A DNA stretch of 20,018 nucleotides from DASZTU01 sp035493835 (GTDB taxonomy: Bacteria > Pseudomonadota > Alphaproteobacteria > Rhizobiales > Devosiaceae). Of this stretch, positions 7,491 to 15,325 are shown piece by piece. A program made the translations under genes and the position numbers. The stretch lies in assembly GCA_035493835.1 (NCBI GenBank), contig DATJHO010000005.1:1-20018 (forward strand), read 5' to 3'. The stretch's first letter is position 1, and each line of letters starts with the position of its first letter. The notes below the pieces were generated by a model. It was not told where the DNA came from, did no database searches, and was given only the letters and a program-made list of their open reading frames with translations.

Positions 7491-8540
7491 TTATGCCGGC
7501 TCTGGCTCGGTGACTGTGCCGATTTCCACACTCGGCTGCTGTGTAAGCCAGCCAGGCACGGGCAGGTCCCTAGTCCTCAAGAATTGCGGGTTGAACAGCT
7601 TCGACTGGTAGCGGTTGCCGTAGTCGCAGAGCACGGTGACAATGGTCTTTCCCGGCCCCAGCTCGCGCGCCATGCGCACTGCGCCGGCGATGTTGATCGC
7701 GCTCGAGCCGCCAAGGCATAGCCCTTCATGCTGCAGCAGGTCGAAGATATAGGGCAGGGCCTCGGCGTCCGGGATCTGGTAGGCATGATCGACCTTCAGC
7801 TCGGCAAGGTTCGCGGTGATGCGGCCCTGCCCAATGCCCTCGGTAATCGAGCTGCCGGACGATTTGAGTTCGCCGCTGGTGTAATAGCTGAAGAGCGCGG
7901 CGCCCTCGGGATCGGCGAGGCCGATGCGGATATCGGGATTGCGTTCCTTCAGTGCCATCGCGATGCCTGCCAGCGTACCGCCCGAGCCCACCGAGCAGAT
8001 GAAGCCGTCGATCTTACCCTGGGTATCGGCGAAAATCTCCGGGCCCGTGGTTTCGTAATGCGCTTGGCGGTTGGCGACGTTGTCGAACTGGTTCGCCCAG
8101 ACGGCCCCGTTCGGCAATTCACGCGCCAGCCGCTCGGCGAGCCGGCCGGACAGTTTCACGTAGTTGTTGGGGCTTTTGTATGGCTTGGCCGGCACCTCGA
8201 TGAGCTCGGCGCCGTAGAGCCGCAGCGCGTCCTTCTTTTCCTGGCTCTGGGTATCGGGAATGACGATCACCGACTTGAAACCCATCGCATTGGCGACGAG
8301 CGCAATGCCGATGCCGGTATTGCCGGCCGTGCCTTCGACAATGGTGCCGCCAGGCCCGATCGCCCCGCGTCTTACCGCGTCCTTGACGATATAGAGCGCG
8401 GCGCGATCCTTGACGGACTGGCCGGGATTGAGGAATTCGGCCTTGCCCCAGATTTCGCATCCCGTGAGTTCGGAAACGCGGTTGAGGCGGATCAGCGGCG
8501 TGTGGCCGATGGCCGAAAGCATATCGTCGTATTTGGGCAT
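7491..8540 (-). CDS. cysK: Cysteine synthase (O-acetylserine sulfhydrylase)
   Basis: This is a 349-residue PLP enzyme of fold type II, expected to make cysteine from O-acetylserine and sulfide, the last step of sulfate assimilation. K44 in NPGQSVKDRAA is the PLP lysine. EGTAGNTGIGIA (69-80) is the substrate-binding loop, with TAGN in place of the commoner TSGN, a form seen in alphaproteobacterial homologs. GSGGT (185-189) binds the PLP phosphate, and GGSSAIN (277-283) completes the site. It is about 25-30 residues longer than E. coli CysK, mostly at the C-terminus. It starts the cysK-cls-alaX operon. Cystathionine beta-synthase is the main alternative; no CBS regulatory domain is present. It sits 1.5 kb from the divergent cysDN genes, consistent with one sulfur-assimilation neighbourhood. 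Confidence 0.9.
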   Translation of the reverse strand: MPKYDDMLSAIGHTPLIRLNRVSELTGCEIWGKAEFLNPGQSVKDRAALYIVKDAVRRGAIGPGGTIVEGTAGNTGIGIALVANAMGFKSVIVIPDTQSQEKKDALRLYGAELIEVPAKPYKSPNNYVKLSGRLAERLARELPNGAVWANQFDNVANRQAHYETTGPEIFADTQGKIDGFICSVGSGGTLAGIAMALKERNPDIRIGLADPEGAALFSYYTSGELKSSGSSITEGIGQGRITANLAELKVDHAYQIPDAEALPYIFDLLQHEGLCLGGSSAINIAGAVRMARELGPGKTIVTVLCDYGNRYQSKLFNPQFLRTRDLPVPGWLTQQPSVEIGTVTEPEPA

Positions 8541-8570
8541 TGCGCTTCAGGTAATTTTTTGAGTTGCCGG

Positions 8571-8599
8571 ACTTTAGGGAGCGCTCCGGGCGGCTACAA
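8571..8599 (-). promoter_or_regulatory. Candidate cysK promoter with palindrome in spacer
   Basis: On the minus strand TTGTAG (8599-8594) and TAAAGT (8576-8571) are 17 bp apart, about 31 nt upstream of the cysK ATG. The spacer contains the perfect 10-bp palindrome GGAGCGCTCC (8578-8587), which could be an operator. Box matches are only four of six each. Confidence 0.35.
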
Positions 8600-8699
8600 G
8601 CGCAAAGCCTCCAAACAACATCGCATTTTCGGGAGCGGGCCAACCCGCGCAACGATCGGCTCCGCCCGCGGCCGAGGGCAGGATGCCATGCCTCGCTTC

Positions 8700-9635
8700 T
8701 CAGCGGCCGAACGCAGCCTCGATGAAGGCAAGCGCCTCCCGCCGGGTTTCCCGGTTGGCAGCCGAAGATGCTGAGGCCAGCCGGCCGTGCGCAGGATCAG
8801 CGGCGCCGTGGGGCGCCGCCGTGTCCGCAACGGTTACAGCGATGTCGCCGCCCTTGGCCCTGGCGGTGCTGGCGAGCTTTTCGCAGGTCAGGGTCGTCGC
8901 CTTCTCCTCGTGAGCGCTGACGAAAATGCGTACCGGCGCGTAGGGAATGTAGTCGCTGTCCGCGTGGTCCTGGACGCCGCAATCGGGAAAAAGCGACAGG
9001 GCTGCCCGGAAACCGTGGCCGTGGTCGAGCGCGCTGGCGCCGTGAAGCAATTTGTCTCTCATGCTGTCGAGTGCGGCGCTGCCGCCACCCCCCCAGCCTT
9101 CAAGGGCAATCCTGTCTCCCTTGATGCGCGGTGACGCGCGCAGGTAGCGGAGCGCGCCATAGGCATCGAGAGGTTGCACGGCGGTTTCGCTGATGGCATC
9201 CGGCCGCGACCCGCTGGTGGGCAGGCCTTCCGGATAGCCTCGCGGGCCGAAGCTGTCGACGACCAGTGCCCAGTAGCCTTGCGCGGCCCATAGATCGGCC
9301 CAGGTGCGGATGTTTCTGTCGAGCGTCATCGAGGAGTAGTTATCTTTTGCGTGCGCTGAATAGGCGCCAAGACGGCCGGGCAGCAACACCACGGCTGGCG
9401 CCGACTTCGGCCGGCCCGGCGGCGCAAAGAGGTAGCCCGTGAGCTTGGTCTTGCCGTCGGCGCTTGGAAAGCTCACTGTGAGTGGCTGGCTGCTTTGGGC
9501 CATCGCCGCCGTCCCGGACAGCGGCAGCAAGACGAGGCAAATGGCAGCGGCGGCTGCACGCACCAGGGCCTGTGCCGTCCAGCGCCGGCCGCGGATGCCT
9601 TTGCGTCCCTCGGCCGAATCATGCGTGTCAAACAT
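8700..9635 (-). CDS. Exported dienelactone-hydrolase-like protein, nucleophile replaced by Gly
   Basis: This is a 311-residue alpha/beta-hydrolase-fold protein of the dienelactone hydrolase group. An N-terminal basic stretch and hydrophobic segment (about residues 20-46, ending AMA) look like a signal peptide. Family landmarks include GYLFAPPG (67-74), AVVLLPG (81-87), VVDSFGPRGYPEG (125-137) and a late His in APHGAAD (H276). At the nucleophile elbow, where relatives have G-x-(Cys or Ser)-x-G, this protein reads G180-W-G182-G-G184, so the catalytic residue is Gly. The acid is also unclear, with HEEK where an Asp is expected. It is therefore probably non-hydrolytic, or the call needs resequencing across a 7-G run. 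ATG 9635 is chosen for its AAGGAG ribosome site 8 nt upstream. It is divergent from cysD and upstream of cysK on the same strand. Confidence 0.8.
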   Translation of the reverse strand: MFDTHDSAEGRKGIRGRRWTAQALVRAAAAAICLVLLPLSGTAAMAQSSQPLTVSFPSADGKTKLTGYLFAPPGRPKSAPAVVLLPGRLGAYSAHAKDNYSSMTLDRNIRTWADLWAAQGYWALVVDSFGPRGYPEGLPTSGSRPDAISETAVQPLDAYGALRYLRASPRIKGDRIALEGWGGGGSAALDSMRDKLLHGASALDHGHGFRAALSLFPDCGVQDHADSDYIPYAPVRIFVSAHEEKATTLTCEKLASTARAKGGDIAVTVADTAAPHGAADPAHGRLASASSAANRETRREALAFIEAAFGR

Positions 9636-10068
9636 GGGGTCGCTCCTTCGGCGCCGCGATGCTGGCTGCCACACGTAGAGAACAGAGGCGCAAATTGCGC
9701 ATTTCGCCCTGGTCGGGAAAGGACGCCGATTGTCGCGGCTATCGCTGGTGAGACAGCGGTGGGCCCGCTACCGCCCCGATGCGCGGCTAGCAACAGAGCA
9801 GGGGGATGTCCGTAGTCCGCAAATCATTGCGGAATCACAGAATGCTTCTTTGGCCGGCTCAATCGGCCATGAAATAGTTTTTCCCTGTCTTGGCGGCCGG
9901 TTATGGCTGCGTGCTGCGTCAACCCGGCGCCGGCAAATAGCCGCACTCCGCTGTGGTGCTTACGCGCAACGTCCTGCGGTCGTGCTCGTTTGCCCGCGCT
10001 TGCCACACTTGTCGCACGGGCGTCATGAGCGTATTTCCGGCGGGAAACGTCAGTCCGGACTTCGCTTC
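9636..10068. other. Divergent intergenic region hydrolase / cysD
   Basis: This 433-bp interval has no supported gene; the open frame extending cysD upstream lacks family similarity. It must hold the promoters for the divergent hydrolase and cysDNC. The clearest structure is the inverted repeat at 9816-9833 (listed separately). A weak promoter-like pair, TTGTCG then TATTTC 17 bp on, occurs about 35-60 nt before cysD. I see no riboswitch that I can name. Confidence 0.6.
9816..9833. promoter_or_regulatory. Perfect inverted repeat, candidate operator
   Basis: TCCGCAA-ATCA-TTGCGGA is a perfect 7-bp inverted repeat with a 4-bp centre, in the divergent hydrolase/cysD interval. Its size and the T-N11-A contained within it suit a dimeric regulator site (LysR, GntR or TetR types). 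It lies about 180 bp from the hydrolase start and 236 bp from the cysD start. The regulator is unknown. Confidence 0.4.
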
Positions 10069-10974
10069 ATGCCCCAGTCGCTCTCCCATCTCGAATTGCT
10101 CGAGGCCGAAAGCATCGAAATATTTCGAGAGGTGGCGGCTAGTTTCGAAAAGCCGGTGATGATGTACTCGATCGGCAAGGACTCCTCGGTCCTGCTGCAT
10201 CTGGCGCGCAAGGCGTTTTACCCGAGCCGCATCCCGTTTCCTTTGCTGCACATCGACACCACCTGGAAGTTTCGGGAGATGATCGCCTTCCGCGACCGGA
10301 TGGCGGAGGAGCACGGCTTCCAGCTGATCGTGCACACCAATCCCGAAGGCAAGGCGAACAACGTCAATCCGTTCGACCACGGTTCGTCACGCTACACCGA
10401 CATCATGAAGACGCAGGCGCTGCGACAGGCCCTGAACGCGGGCGGCTATGATGCCGCAATCGGCGGCGCGCGCCGCGACGAGGAAAAGTCGCGCGCCAAG
10501 GAGCGCATCTTCTCGCATCGCAATGCGCAGCACGCCTGGGATCCCAAGAACCAGCGGCCGGAGCTCTGGCGGATCTTCAACACCCGCCTCGCGCCGGGTG
10601 AGAGCATGCGCGTCTTTCCGCTGAGCAATTGGACCGAACTCGACATCTGGACCTACATCTATTCGGAACAGATCGATATCGTGCCGCTCTATTTCGCGCG
10701 CCCGCGCCCGGTGGTGCAGCGGCAGGGGACGCTCATCATGGTCGATGACGCGCGGTTCCGGCTCGAACCCGGCGAGACCCCAACCGAAGAAACCGTGCGC
10801 TTCCGCACGCTCGGCTGCTACCCGCTGACCGGCGCCATCCGCTCCGAGGCCAGCGATCTGCCCTCGATCATCATGGAGATGCAGGCCAGCCGCACCTCCG
10901 AACGGGAAGGGCGCCTCATCGATTCCGACCAAGCGGGCTCGATGGAAAAGAAGAAGCAGGAAGGGTATTTCTGA
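10069..10974 (+). CDS. cysD: Sulfate adenylyltransferase subunit 2
   Basis: This is a 301-residue cytosolic catalytic subunit of ATP sulfurylase. With CysN it converts sulfate and ATP into adenosine 5'-phosphosulfate (APS). It belongs to the PP-loop ATP pyrophosphatase family: the loop reads SIGKDSS at residues 34-40. Other conserved blocks are FPLLHIDTTWKFREMI, GGARRDEEKSRAKERIFS, NWTELDIWTYI and RTLGCYPLTGA. The length is typical for CysD. ATG 10069 gives the family-typical MPQSLSHLELLEAESI start; the frame is open 113 codons further upstream but that part has no similarity. The ribosome site is weak. The stop is 1 nt before the cysN start codon, so the pair is translationally coupled. Confidence 0.97.
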   Translation: MPQSLSHLELLEAESIEIFREVAASFEKPVMMYSIGKDSSVLLHLARKAFYPSRIPFPLLHIDTTWKFREMIAFRDRMAEEHGFQLIVHTNPEGKANNVNPFDHGSSRYTDIMKTQALRQALNAGGYDAAIGGARRDEEKSRAKERIFSHRNAQHAWDPKNQRPELWRIFNTRLAPGESMRVFPLSNWTELDIWTYIYSEQIDIVPLYFARPRPVVQRQGTLIMVDDARFRLEPGETPTEETVRFRTLGCYPLTGAIRSEASDLPSIIMEMQASRTSEREGRLIDSDQAGSMEKKKQEGYF

Positions 10975-10975
10975 G

Positions 10976-12892
10976 TTGAGCAGTCTCGCTTCCGCCGTCG
11001 CCACTCCCGACACCGATCTCGATCTCTGGCTCGACCAGCAGACCGGCAAAGGCCTGCTGCGCTTCATGACCTGCGGCAGCGTCGATGACGGCAAGTCGAC
11101 GCTGATCGGCCGCCTGCTTTATGACAGCCAGCTTATCCTCGACGACCAGCTGGCGAGCCTTCGCAAGGAGAGCCGCAACCGCATGGTCGGCGACGAGGGC
11201 ATCGACTTTTCGCTTCTGGTGGATGGGCTTGCCGCCGAACGCGAGCAGGGCATCACCATCGACGTCGCTTATCGGTTCTTTTCGACCGACAAGCGCAAGT
11301 TCATCGTCGCCGACACGCCCGGCCACGAGCAATATACCCGCAACATGGCGACGGGCGCCTCGAACGCCGAGCTGGCGCTGGTGCTGGTGGATGCGCGCAA
11401 GGGGCTGCTGACGCAGACCCGGCGGCACAGCTTCATCCTGTCGCTGATCGGGGTGAAGCACGTGGTGCTGGTGATCAACAAGATCGACCTTGTCGACTAC
11501 AGCCGGGAAGTGTTCGACGAGATCGAGAGCGCCTATCGCGCCTTCTCCGAGCCCCTCGGCTTCAAGACGCTGCAGGCGATTCCGATTTCGGCGCTGAAAG
11601 GCGACAACGTGCTCCGGCCGTCGGTCCGCACCCCCTGGTACCAGGGGCCGCAGCTGGTTCCCTATATCGAGGCGATCGAGGTTGGCGAGGACCGGGTGGC
11701 GACCCCGCTGCGATTCCCCGTCCAATGGGTCAACCGGCCGAATCTCGATTTTCGCGGCTTTTCGGGAACGCTGACCGCCGGCTCGGTGCGGGTGGGCGAC
11801 GACCTGCTGGTCTCGGCGTCGCGCAAGCCAGCCAAGGTGAGCCGGATCGTCACCATGGATGGCGATCTTGACGAGGCAATTGCCGGGCAGGCGGTAACGC
11901 TCGTGCTCGACCGCGAGGTGGATGTTTCGCGCGGCGACGTTCTCGTTCATCCTGGGCAAACCCCTGAATATTCAAACCAATTTCAGGCGAGGCTAGTCTG
12001 GATGCAGGACGAGCCGGCCTTCCCTGGCCGTTCCTATCTGCTCAAGATCGGCGAGCAGCTGGTGCCCGCTTCGATCACCGACCTGAAATTCCGCACCAAC
12101 GTCAACACGCTCGAAAAAAGCCCAGCCAAGAGCCTCGAGCTCAACGAAGTCGGCACCGTAACGATCGCGACGGATAAACCCATCGCCTTCGATTCCTATG
12201 CGGCGGGTGGGCAAACCGGCGCCTTCGTCCTCATCGACCGCTTGTCCAACGCCACGTCGGGGGCAGGGGTCATCGAGTTCGGCTTGCGCCGCGGGCAAAA
12301 TCTTTCCTATCAGAATTTTGACGTCACCCGGCAGGTTCGCGCCGACCTGAATGGGCAGGAACCGCAGATCGTCTGGTTCACCGGCCTTTCCGGCTCGGGC
12401 AAGTCGACCATCGCCAACCTGATCGAAAAGCGGCTGACGGTGGAAGGCCGGCACGCCTACATCCTCGATGGCGACAATGTCCGGCATGGGCTCAACAAGG
12501 ACCTCGGCTTCACGGACGCGGATCGAATCGAAAACATCCGCCGCGTGGGCGAGGTGGCCAGGCTGATGGCCGATGCCGGCCTCATCGTCATCGTTTCCTT
12601 CATTTCGCCCTTCCGCAACGAGCGGCGGCTGGCCCGCGAGATCGCTGGCGATATCCGCTTCACCGAAGTCTATGTCGATACCCCGCTCGAGGTGTGCGAG
12701 CGCCGCGACCCCAAGGGCCTCTATGCCCGCGCGCGAAAGGGCGAGATCAAGAATTTCACCGGCATCGACAGCCCCTTCGAAGCCCCCGAACGTCCCGACG
12801 TCGTGTTGAAGGGGGCCGAGCACGAGCCTCCGGCGCTGGCCGAGGAGCTCTACAAGCTGCTGTTCGAGCAGGACGGCGGCTACTCGATCTAG
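10976..12892 (+). CDS. cysN/cysC: Bifunctional sulfate adenylyltransferase subunit 1 / APS kinase
   Basis: This is a 638-residue fusion. Residues about 25-440 form the CysN GTPase, which drives ATP sulfurylase by GTP hydrolysis: G1 GSVDDGKST (34-42), G3 DTPGH (113-117) and G4 NKID (168-171), followed by beta-barrel domains. Residues about 460-638 form CysC, which phosphorylates APS to PAPS: P-loop GLSGSGKST (470-478), GDNVRHGLNKDLGF, and FISPFRNERR near 543. The serine needed for kinase activity (SPFR) is present. The start is a TTG at 10976; no upstream ATG exists in frame before the cysD stop, and AGGAAGG lies about 11 nt upstream. The product PAPS can feed sulfite formation or sulfotransferases, one of which is encoded 3.4 kb downstream. 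Confidence 0.96.
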   Translation: MSSLASAVATPDTDLDLWLDQQTGKGLLRFMTCGSVDDGKSTLIGRLLYDSQLILDDQLASLRKESRNRMVGDEGIDFSLLVDGLAAEREQGITIDVAYRFFSTDKRKFIVADTPGHEQYTRNMATGASNAELALVLVDARKGLLTQTRRHSFILSLIGVKHVVLVINKIDLVDYSREVFDEIESAYRAFSEPLGFKTLQAIPISALKGDNVLRPSVRTPWYQGPQLVPYIEAIEVGEDRVATPLRFPVQWVNRPNLDFRGFSGTLTAGSVRVGDDLLVSASRKPAKVSRIVTMDGDLDEAIAGQAVTLVLDREVDVSRGDVLVHPGQTPEYSNQFQARLVWMQDEPAFPGRSYLLKIGEQLVPASITDLKFRTNVNTLEKSPAKSLELNEVGTVTIATDKPIAFDSYAAGGQTGAFVLIDRLSNATSGAGVIEFGLRRGQNLSYQNFDVTRQVRADLNGQEPQIVWFTGLSGSGKSTIANLIEKRLTVEGRHAYILDGDNVRHGLNKDLGFTDADRIENIRRVGEVARLMADAGLIVIVSFISPFRNERRLAREIAGDIRFTEVYVDTPLEVCERRDPKGLYARARKGEIKNFTGIDSPFEAPERPDVVLKGAEHEPPALAEELYKLLFEQDGGYSI

Positions 12893-13211
12893 GCTGAAAG
12901 TGGGAGCGGCCGGCGGGCCGGAAAAACTCCCGCGTGCGATTCCCAGTCTGCCAAAATCGGGGCGCCGGCCGGCTGTCGATTCCCTTCACGATCATGCGGC
13001 TGGCAACCAGTTGGGCGGTCTCCGAGCGCAATTGTGGCCTTCAGATGGCCACATTCCGACAATTATGTAGCGCCCGAACCGGGGCGATGCAGGATTGCAA
13101 CGCCCCCTTCTAAAATCATTGGATAGCTGTGGTTTTCCCCCTTCAGGGTTGGACCGAAAAGGCCGCTTGGGCATTATGACGCCCAGCGTGGTCACCTAAG
13201 GAGGTGCTGAG
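12893..13211. other. Intergenic region cysNC / first porin gene
   Basis: This 319-bp interval has no credible gene. Near cysNC, GGGAG (12902-12906) could pair with CTCCC around a CCGG/CCGG inner stem, but no T run follows, so termination is uncertain. At 13033-13053, TGTGGCC and GGCCACA form a perfect 7-bp stem with a 7-nt loop, and CAATT sequence flanks it on both sides. A good promoter and ribosome site for the porin gene lie at the right end. Confidence 0.6.
13149..13177 (+). promoter_or_regulatory. Candidate promoter of first porin gene
   Basis: TTGGAC (13149-13154) and CATTAT (13172-13177) are spaced 17 bp apart. They sit 35 bp before the porin start and leave a short leader with the strong ribosome site AAGGAGGT (13198-13205), 6 nt from the ATG. 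Confidence 0.55.
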
Positions 13212-13844
13212 ATGACATTGACTGGCAAAATCCTGCTGGCCGCCGTGGCGGTTGTGGGGTTCTCGGGTTGCGCGATGGCAGCCGATCTGTCCGCGGAGCC
13301 TGCGCCGGCATATCAGCCGCCTGCCGCCGCCGATTGGGGCGGTGCCTATGTTGGCGCCAGCGTCGGCTATGGCTGGGGCACGGCATCCGACAACGGGCCG
13401 GCGAGCTTCGGCTCGTCGAGCACCAATGGCTGGCTGCTCGGCGGCCAGCTCGGCTATAATTTCCACCTCGCCGACACCCTGGTTGCCGGCGTCGAGGGCA
13501 ATATCGACTGGGACAACCAGAGCGGGACGGTGAACGGCATTTCGGTCCAGCGGAACTGGGACGGTTCGCTCCGTGGCCGCCTGGGCTTCGACCTCGACGG
13601 CATCCTGCCTTACGCCGAGGCCGGCATCGCCTTTGCCAACGCCACCGACTCGGTTGGCGGTGCTTCGGCGAGCAATACCCAGACCGGCTGGACCGCCGGC
13701 GGCGGCATCGAATTCAAGTTGGCCGACCAGGTCTCGGTCAACGCGGAATACCGCTACAGCGACTACGGCAGCCAGAACTTTGGCAGCGAGTCGCTGGGGC
13801 TCACCGACAGCACGGTTCGGACGGGTCTTAACTACCATTTCTAA
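13212..13844 (+). CDS. Omp25/31-like outer-membrane beta-barrel protein, copy 1
   Basis: This is a 210-residue small outer-membrane protein of the Omp25/Omp31 type common in Hyphomicrobiales. Residues 1-23 form a signal peptide ending AMA before ADLS. A Pro-rich linker follows, then WGGAYVGASVGYGWG, the usual opening of the eight-stranded barrel. Later strands show LGYNFHLADTLVAGVEGNIDW, RGRLGFDLDGILPYAEAGIAFAN, TGWTAGGGIEFKLADQVSVNAEYRYSDYG, and the C-terminal LNYHF with the terminal Phe needed for BAM-dependent insertion. It has the best promoter and ribosome site of the three paralogs but lacks the upstream element shared by copies 2 and 3. Such proteins are abundant structural or surface-exposed barrels; pore activity is not established by sequence. 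Confidence 0.92.
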   Translation: MTLTGKILLAAVAVVGFSGCAMAADLSAEPAPAYQPPAAADWGGAYVGASVGYGWGTASDNGPASFGSSSTNGWLLGGQLGYNFHLADTLVAGVEGNIDWDNQSGTVNGISVQRNWDGSLRGRLGFDLDGILPYAEAGIAFANATDSVGGASASNTQTGWTAGGGIEFKLADQVSVNAEYRYSDYGSQNFGSESLGLTDSTVRTGLNYHF

Positions 13845-13850
13845 GTTTTG

Positions 13851-13917
13851 GGCGGCCGAAAGCGGTTTGTTCATCGACGGTTAATCCGGGCAGGTGAATT
13901 TCTCGAAATCGGCCGCC
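13851..13917 (+). terminator. Possible terminator after porin copy 1
   Basis: GGCGGCCGA (13851-13859) pairs with TCGGCCGCC (13909-13917), followed by TTT. The 49-nt loop is long for an intrinsic terminator, so efficiency is doubtful and read-through to copy 2 is possible. Confidence 0.35.
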
Positions 13918-13951
13918 TTTCACGGGGTTGCTCCTCCTCCAAGCCGATGCT

Positions 13952-14041
13952 GCAAAAAGGACACAACAGGGGTCAAACGAAGCAAAAATTGCGGTAAGTT
14001 GACCATTTTTGCTGGCGGCTCAGGGGCGGACGACATACATT
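13952..14041 (+). promoter_or_regulatory. Conserved upstream block of porin copy 2
   Basis: GCAAAAAGGACACAACAGGG (13952-13971) matches 19 of 20 bases of a block before porin copy 3. In both genes ATACATT follows after exactly 63 intervening bases (here 14035-14041). ATACATT may overlap the -10 region. Spacing conserved in otherwise different sequence suggests a regulator site plus core promoter, or common descent by duplication. The gene's ribosome site AGGAGGT is at 14055-14061. Confidence 0.55.
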
Positions 14042-14066
14042 CGCATCACTACCTAGGAGGTAAGAT

Positions 14067-14669
14067 ATGAAGATGACTGGGAAAATTTTGTTGGCTGCCG
14101 CCACTGTTGCGGCTCTGTCGAGCGGCGCAATGGCTGCCGATCTGAGCATTCCGGCGCAGCCGGCTCCGGTCGTGTCGGCCCCGGCCGCGACCAACTGGGA
14201 TGGCCCGTATATCGGCGCCACCGTTGGCTATGGCTGGTCGCAGCTGTCCGACAGCAACACCGCTGGCTTCGGCACGTTCAACACCAATGGTTGGTCGCTC
14301 GGCGCTCAGCTCGGCTACAACTTCCACCTCGCTGACCAGATCGTGGCCGGCGTGCAGGGCAACATCGACTGGAACAACTACTACAACCAGTTCCAGGATT
14401 CGAGCTGGAGCGGTGCGATCGTCGGCCGTCTTGGCGTCGACGTCGACAGCATCCTGCCCTACGTGGAAGCCGGTGTCGCGTTCGCGAACATCAACGACGG
14501 CTACACCAATGGCACCCGTACCGGCTGGACCGCCGGCGCCGGCGTGGAATTCATGCTCGCCAGCCAGATCTCGGCTAACGTCGAGTACCGCTACAGCGAT
14601 TACGGCACGCAGGACAACGTCCGCGCGACCGACAACGCGATCCGCGTTGGTCTGAACTACCACTTCTAG
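14067..14669 (+). CDS. Omp25/31-like outer-membrane beta-barrel protein, copy 2
   Basis: This is a 200-residue paralog of copy 1. The signal peptide (1-23) ends AMA before ADLSIPAQPAP; the barrel opens with NWDGPYIGATVGYGWS and closes with VGLNYHF, keeping the terminal Phe. The middle strands match copy 1 closely: LGYNFHLADQIVAGVQGNIDW, VGRLGVDVDSILPYVEAGVAFAN, TGWTAGAGVEFMLASQISANVEYRYSDYG. Loops differ in length and sequence, as expected for surface-exposed parts. The gene begins with ATG 5 nt after AGGAGGT and ends at a strong terminator, so it is probably a single transcription unit. Preferred C-ending codons (AAC, TTC, GGC) dominate, consistent with high expression. Confidence 0.92.
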   Translation: MKMTGKILLAAATVAALSSGAMAADLSIPAQPAPVVSAPAATNWDGPYIGATVGYGWSQLSDSNTAGFGTFNTNGWSLGAQLGYNFHLADQIVAGVQGNIDWNNYYNQFQDSSWSGAIVGRLGVDVDSILPYVEAGVAFANINDGYTNGTRTGWTAGAGVEFMLASQISANVEYRYSDYGTQDNVRATDNAIRVGLNYHF

Positions 14670-14697
14670 TCTGCGGCGAAAGCCAGACTGAAGTAAT

Positions 14698-14730
14698 GCG
14701 GCCGGCCCCAAAAGGGTCGGCCGCTTTTTT
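14698..14730 (+). terminator. Rho-independent terminator of porin copy 2
   Basis: GCGGCCGGCCC pairs with GGGTCGGCCGC (one G-T wobble) around a short loop, followed by six T. It lies 28 bp after the stop codon and is a textbook intrinsic terminator. Confidence 0.92.
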
Positions 14731-14966
14731 GTCCCGATGCTTTGCGTCCGAGACAGAAGCGCCGGCGTCGAAGCGGCGGTTGTTATCCCATCGCATGTCG
14801 GCTGGCCGGTTGGCAGCAAGACATGGATCCCGCCAAGACAATTGCGGTGATCGCGGCGCGTGCCGAACTAGAGCATGTTCCAACGTGACTGAATCGAAGC
14901 GCAGGTCGCGAGCGCTTGGGCGCGGTGCTCCCAGCGGGCCGTCTGAATTTGGTCGCCCCCTTGCTT

Positions 14967-15066
14967 CGTCATCCCCAGGCTTGGAACGCGGACCCGCGCT
15001 GCCTGCTAATAACTGGAGCCGACTTGCGAGGCGTCATGGGTGGCTGGAACAAGCCCGGCCATGACG
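14967..15066. repeat. Palindromic intergenic repeat, copy B
   Basis: A diverged copy of the 5184-5287 repeat in the same orientation. It starts CGTCATCCCCAGGCTTG and ends CAAGCCCGGCCATGACG. It shares the internal GACTTG, GCGAGGC, and GTCATGGGTGGC or TCATGGGTGGC blocks. Substitutions spoil both hairpins that are perfect in copy A (for example GGCTGGAACAAGCCCGGCC), so this copy looks older. Confidence 0.75.
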
Positions 15067-15325
15067 GGGAAAGCGGAAATGCTTCAAGTCACTAGGATCG
15101 GCTATAACTGCCCCGCCCGCTTCCGGCGCTGATTCCGACTTCCAAGCCTGGAAGAATCGGCGCCGCTCTGGAAGAGACCGCGCCGCCACGCTTCACAATT
15201 GTCTTGCCAAGCCTGTTGGCGCATCGCCGCTAACGCGCAATCTCTGTTACTGAGAGACGGGCAGCAAGCGCCATGCCCTTCCCGACATCAGCCGATCTGT
15301 GACCCGATGTTGATCGGGCCGCGCC

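Noticed and set aside
6183..7721. 512-codon plus-strand frame opposite cls
   Set aside because: Long but antisense to a gene with both phospholipase D motifs intact; typical of high-GC shadow frames.
9730..10068. 113-codon N-terminal extension of CysD
   Set aside because: No similarity to CysD and unusual composition; family alignment places the start at 10069.
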